Origin: Eublepharis macularius
Lineage: Eukaryota > Chordata > Lepidosauria > Squamata > Eublepharidae
Reading direction: 5' to 3'
Assembly (NCBI RefSeq): GCF_028583425.1
Contig: NC_072790.1
Location: 65,558,052 to 65,622,051 of the forward strand
Length of the DNA: 64,000 bases
Within the stretch, counting starts at the first letter, position 1. Each line of letters begins with the position of its first letter. The notes beneath the pieces were generated by a model. The model did no database searches. It saw only the letters and a program-made list of their open reading frames with translations, and was not told the origin of the DNA. This document shows positions 61,631 to 64,000 of the stretch, piece after piece. Made by a program: the position numbers and the translations under genes.

Positions 61631-61970
61631 GAGTCTCTCTACACAAGATGCCTCGGTGAGTGTTCATCAAGTATAGGGAAGATGCTATGTTAGCCAGGAA
61701 GTGGAGGAGATCGCTCCTCAGAGGGTTTGTTAAGTTCATCTTTGCCTCCCCAAAGGCTCTGTCAATTTCACCTCTCCAGTCTAAAAGTGTGTGGGATCAC
61801 AACCAGAGGGCAGCGAGGAATGGAAATGGGCTGGAGCTGCCTTCCAGAGCTGGGCTTGGACCTGGAGTGCCCTGCTGCTGGCTCTGTCTTTTTAAACTAC
61901 CCTTCCTGGCTACCACTGCATCTCCAGAAACATGTTCTTCATGTGTCAGATGTCTTGTGTAGAGAGACTC
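61631..61970. mobile_element. Long-TIR MITE, copy 2
   Basis: The outer ends gagtctctctacacaaga and tcttgtgtagagagactc are perfectly inverted (18 bp). Further inner complementarity follows ('tagccaggaagtg' against 'cccttcctggcta'). The centre matches 13060-13485 ('cctccccaaaggctctgtcaatttcacctctccagtct'). Non-coding. Confidence 0.8.
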
Positions 61971-62474
61971 AGTGTTATCACGCATCATGTAGTTCATTGT
62001 ACATTGTCCCGAATTGGTTGGCATCACCTGTGTGACATCGACTTCCCCAAGAAGGAGAAGGAACATCTATTTAATGCTCTTTATACAAATGAACAGACCT
62101 CCAATCAGAGGCAAATATGGAACTGAAGGAGTGAAAGCAGTGGCAAAAATGGTTCACTCCTGCCCGTAAATCCTCTGTGTTTGAGCCCCTTTGAAGAATG
62201 CTATTTCTCTGTTTAAAGACAGGTCTTTCCTTTTTCTCCCTTTTAGAACCAATTAAAATTTCTTTAGTCTAGGCCTAACAGTTAGTTGGCCTTTCTTGCC
62301 ATTCATATACTATCAATGGTATCAAATAAAATTTTACCCACCAACTGCCATGTTTATAGCCAATTTTTGCAGCTAGTAATCATTTCATTATTTATTTCAT
62401 ATATACGTATGTGGCCTTTCCACAGAAAAAAAGTGTACGAGGTGCTTCATAATACTAGAAATTACAACTGAAAA

Positions 62475-63395
62475 AAAGCCCCTGGCCCCGCTCTTACCGG
62501 GGCCCGGCGTTTGCGGGGCTGGCAGGCAGGGGAAGACGAGCAGGAGCGGCTCCTTCCCTGCCCCAGCTCTGCGATGCGTGGCTCTAATGCGAGCCGCACG
62601 GAGGCAATTCCCAGCCCAGCCAATCAGTGGCTGGCATGGGAATTCAATTGCGGGCCATTGCTGGACCTGGGGGAAGAGGTTTTCCCTCAGGTCCTCCCGC
62701 ATCTTATTTAAGCCGGGGCCAGTGCACGTCCCACTCAGTCGGCGCCGGGACTGCAAATCCCTCCCACCCTCCGCTAATTTACATCTGTGTCTAAGGTCTC
62801 AAGTTCGTTATAGTCAGGTTGGGATATGTATTAGCATAAGGTTAGCGTTCTATGTTAATGTCTGGTATATTGTTCAAGCCAGTTGTTAAATACAGAGACT
62901 CTTTGGAACAGTCTCTCTGTTAAAATTGTCACAACTTGGGGTTGGGTGGTTGGGCGTTGGGCACCGATCCCTTTGGGGGAAATCAGGGTCTGCTGGCACT
63001 GTTTCCCATAGATGGGGATCCCCATAAGGGATCTTGGACCAGGCATGGCAGCGGCAGGCCCAGCTTGGGGGGCTGCCAGGGCATGCCTGCTTCAGGTGAT
63101 GGGGGAACCACCCAGAGGCTTCCGCCCAGTGTGGAACCCACAAACGTCATCCCAGGGTGTCCTCCTTCAGCAGGCGTGCTGAGGGACTGAGAGGATCATC
63201 GGCTGGCAGGCGGGTCACCCGATGCAGGGATCTGTGCCCTACGCTGCCAACGCTCCTTTTTCCTTTCTGTAACCAATAAAGTTGTGGCCTGTTTTTATCC
63301 AACAAAGCTGTTGCGTAATTCTTTCCTGCGCTAGGACCCTGCCTTTGAGCTTGCCCCGCAAACCCTTAAAAATAATAAGCAACAAAAATAAAAAG
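62475..63395 (+). mobile_element. GC-rich block with promoter and poly(A) layout, candidate solo LTR
   Basis: The block differs sharply from its AT-rich flanks and has a GC-rich, CpG-containing start. Then come 'agccaatcagtgg' (CCAAT-like, 62619), a TATA-like 'cttatttaagccgg' near 62702, and AATAAA at 63278 followed by 'ttgtggcctgttttt'. This order is what an LTR or a small Pol II unit would show. I see no open frame with family features and no second copy. Boundaries are set by composition and the flanking duplication is unproven. Confidence 0.4.
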
Positions 63396-63440
63396 CGACT
63401 AAAAAATTAACACAGCAGCCGCTTCTCAAAGTAAATATTA

Positions 63441-63555
63441 TTCAAACCAAAAAGAGAGGGGGAAGTCATATTAAAGCAGGGGGGCAGCTAATAGGGTCTT
63501 TCCAGTAGCTGCCCCCCTGCTTTAATATGACTTCCCCCTCTCTTTCTGGTTTGAA
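63441..63555. mobile_element. Fold-back element with 50-bp arms
   Basis: The arms at 63441-63490 and 63506-63555 are complementary at 49 of 50 positions, with a 15-base loop. The arm contains 'agagagggggaagtcatatt' and 'aaagcaggggggcagcta'. Transcribed, it would form a long hairpin. No related copy seen in the window. Confidence 0.85.
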
Positions 63556-64000
63556 TTTATGATCACTTGCCTTCCTTCCAGGGGAACTCAGAGAATGGCC
63601 TGAGATGTTCATTGCTCTGCTTCATAATACAACATTTTTAAATAAACATTGATATTTTTGTGTTATCCTGTACTATTCTCTGGCTGTGCTATTCTCTGTT
63701 CATCTATCAACGGGGGAAAAAAGAAAGTTGCCTCCGACCCTATTTTTAAACATCATCTGGATAAGTGATGCAATTTTTTTGTTGCATAGTCTTCCTTGAA
63801 AAAACTTCATTCATTATTTTAAATAATTGGTTTAAACTGAACTAATTTTGCCCTGAAGCATCCATTTGCTTAAGCCTGTTACTCAACCGATCTGAATACA
63901 TCTCACTCACATACAGTTATGTGGGTGAAGGAGAAGCGTAACAGATTGTCTGCCTGCCAATAATACTACTCATAAATAAATGGCAAGATACAGATATTTA

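Overview
This window looks like vertebrate intronic DNA, most likely from a squamate reptile. It is AT-rich and almost free of long open frames. It is packed with squamate-type repeats: L2-like LINEs, a Bov-B fragment, an L1 fragment, several tRNA-derived SINEs, and many non-autonomous hAT-like or fold-back DNA elements. A gekkotan is possible, but that is an impression and not a result.

The only cellular gene I can support is the 3' end of KHDRBS2 (SLM1, a STAR-family RNA-binding splicing regulator), on the minus strand. Three terminal coding exons are present at 43851-43933, 21268-21326 and 1854-1951. Each has clean AG/GT junctions, and the split codons join in frame into a 79-residue tyrosine-rich C-terminus ending in GGYREHPYGRY. 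The introns between them are about 22.5 kb and 19.3 kb. A 3' UTR of about 0.7 kb probably ends just past an AATAAA at 1161-1166 (minus strand). Everything from 43934 to the right edge is read as the next upstream intron, and I could not find another exon there. Positions 1 to about 1140 are downstream flank.

Repeat layout. In 1952-21267: dispersed GC-rich repeats, palindromic MITEs, a GC-rich hAT-like element with an internal minisatellite, L2 remnants, a repeat carrying a hammerhead-ribozyme-like fold (14617-14685), and a 2.2 kb 5'-truncated L1. In 21327-43850: a Bov-B fragment, a second copy of a palindromic MITE, a tRNA SINE, an L2 copy interrupted by a SINE and by a hAT element with a perfect 8-bp target duplication, and a nearly full-length L2 (36081 to about 39310, minus). 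Its reverse-transcriptase motifs are intact, but three frameshifts and one nonsense codon break it. In 43934-64000: three SINEs, a (CTTT)n tract, three more hAT-like elements with 8-bp duplications, several fold-back elements, a (GT)n(GA)n tract and a GC-rich LTR-like block.

There is no operon, CRISPR array or clear multi-gene system. The most unusual signal is the hammerhead-like motif, together with a related GAAGAA-hairpin-GAAA signature in other repeats of the window.
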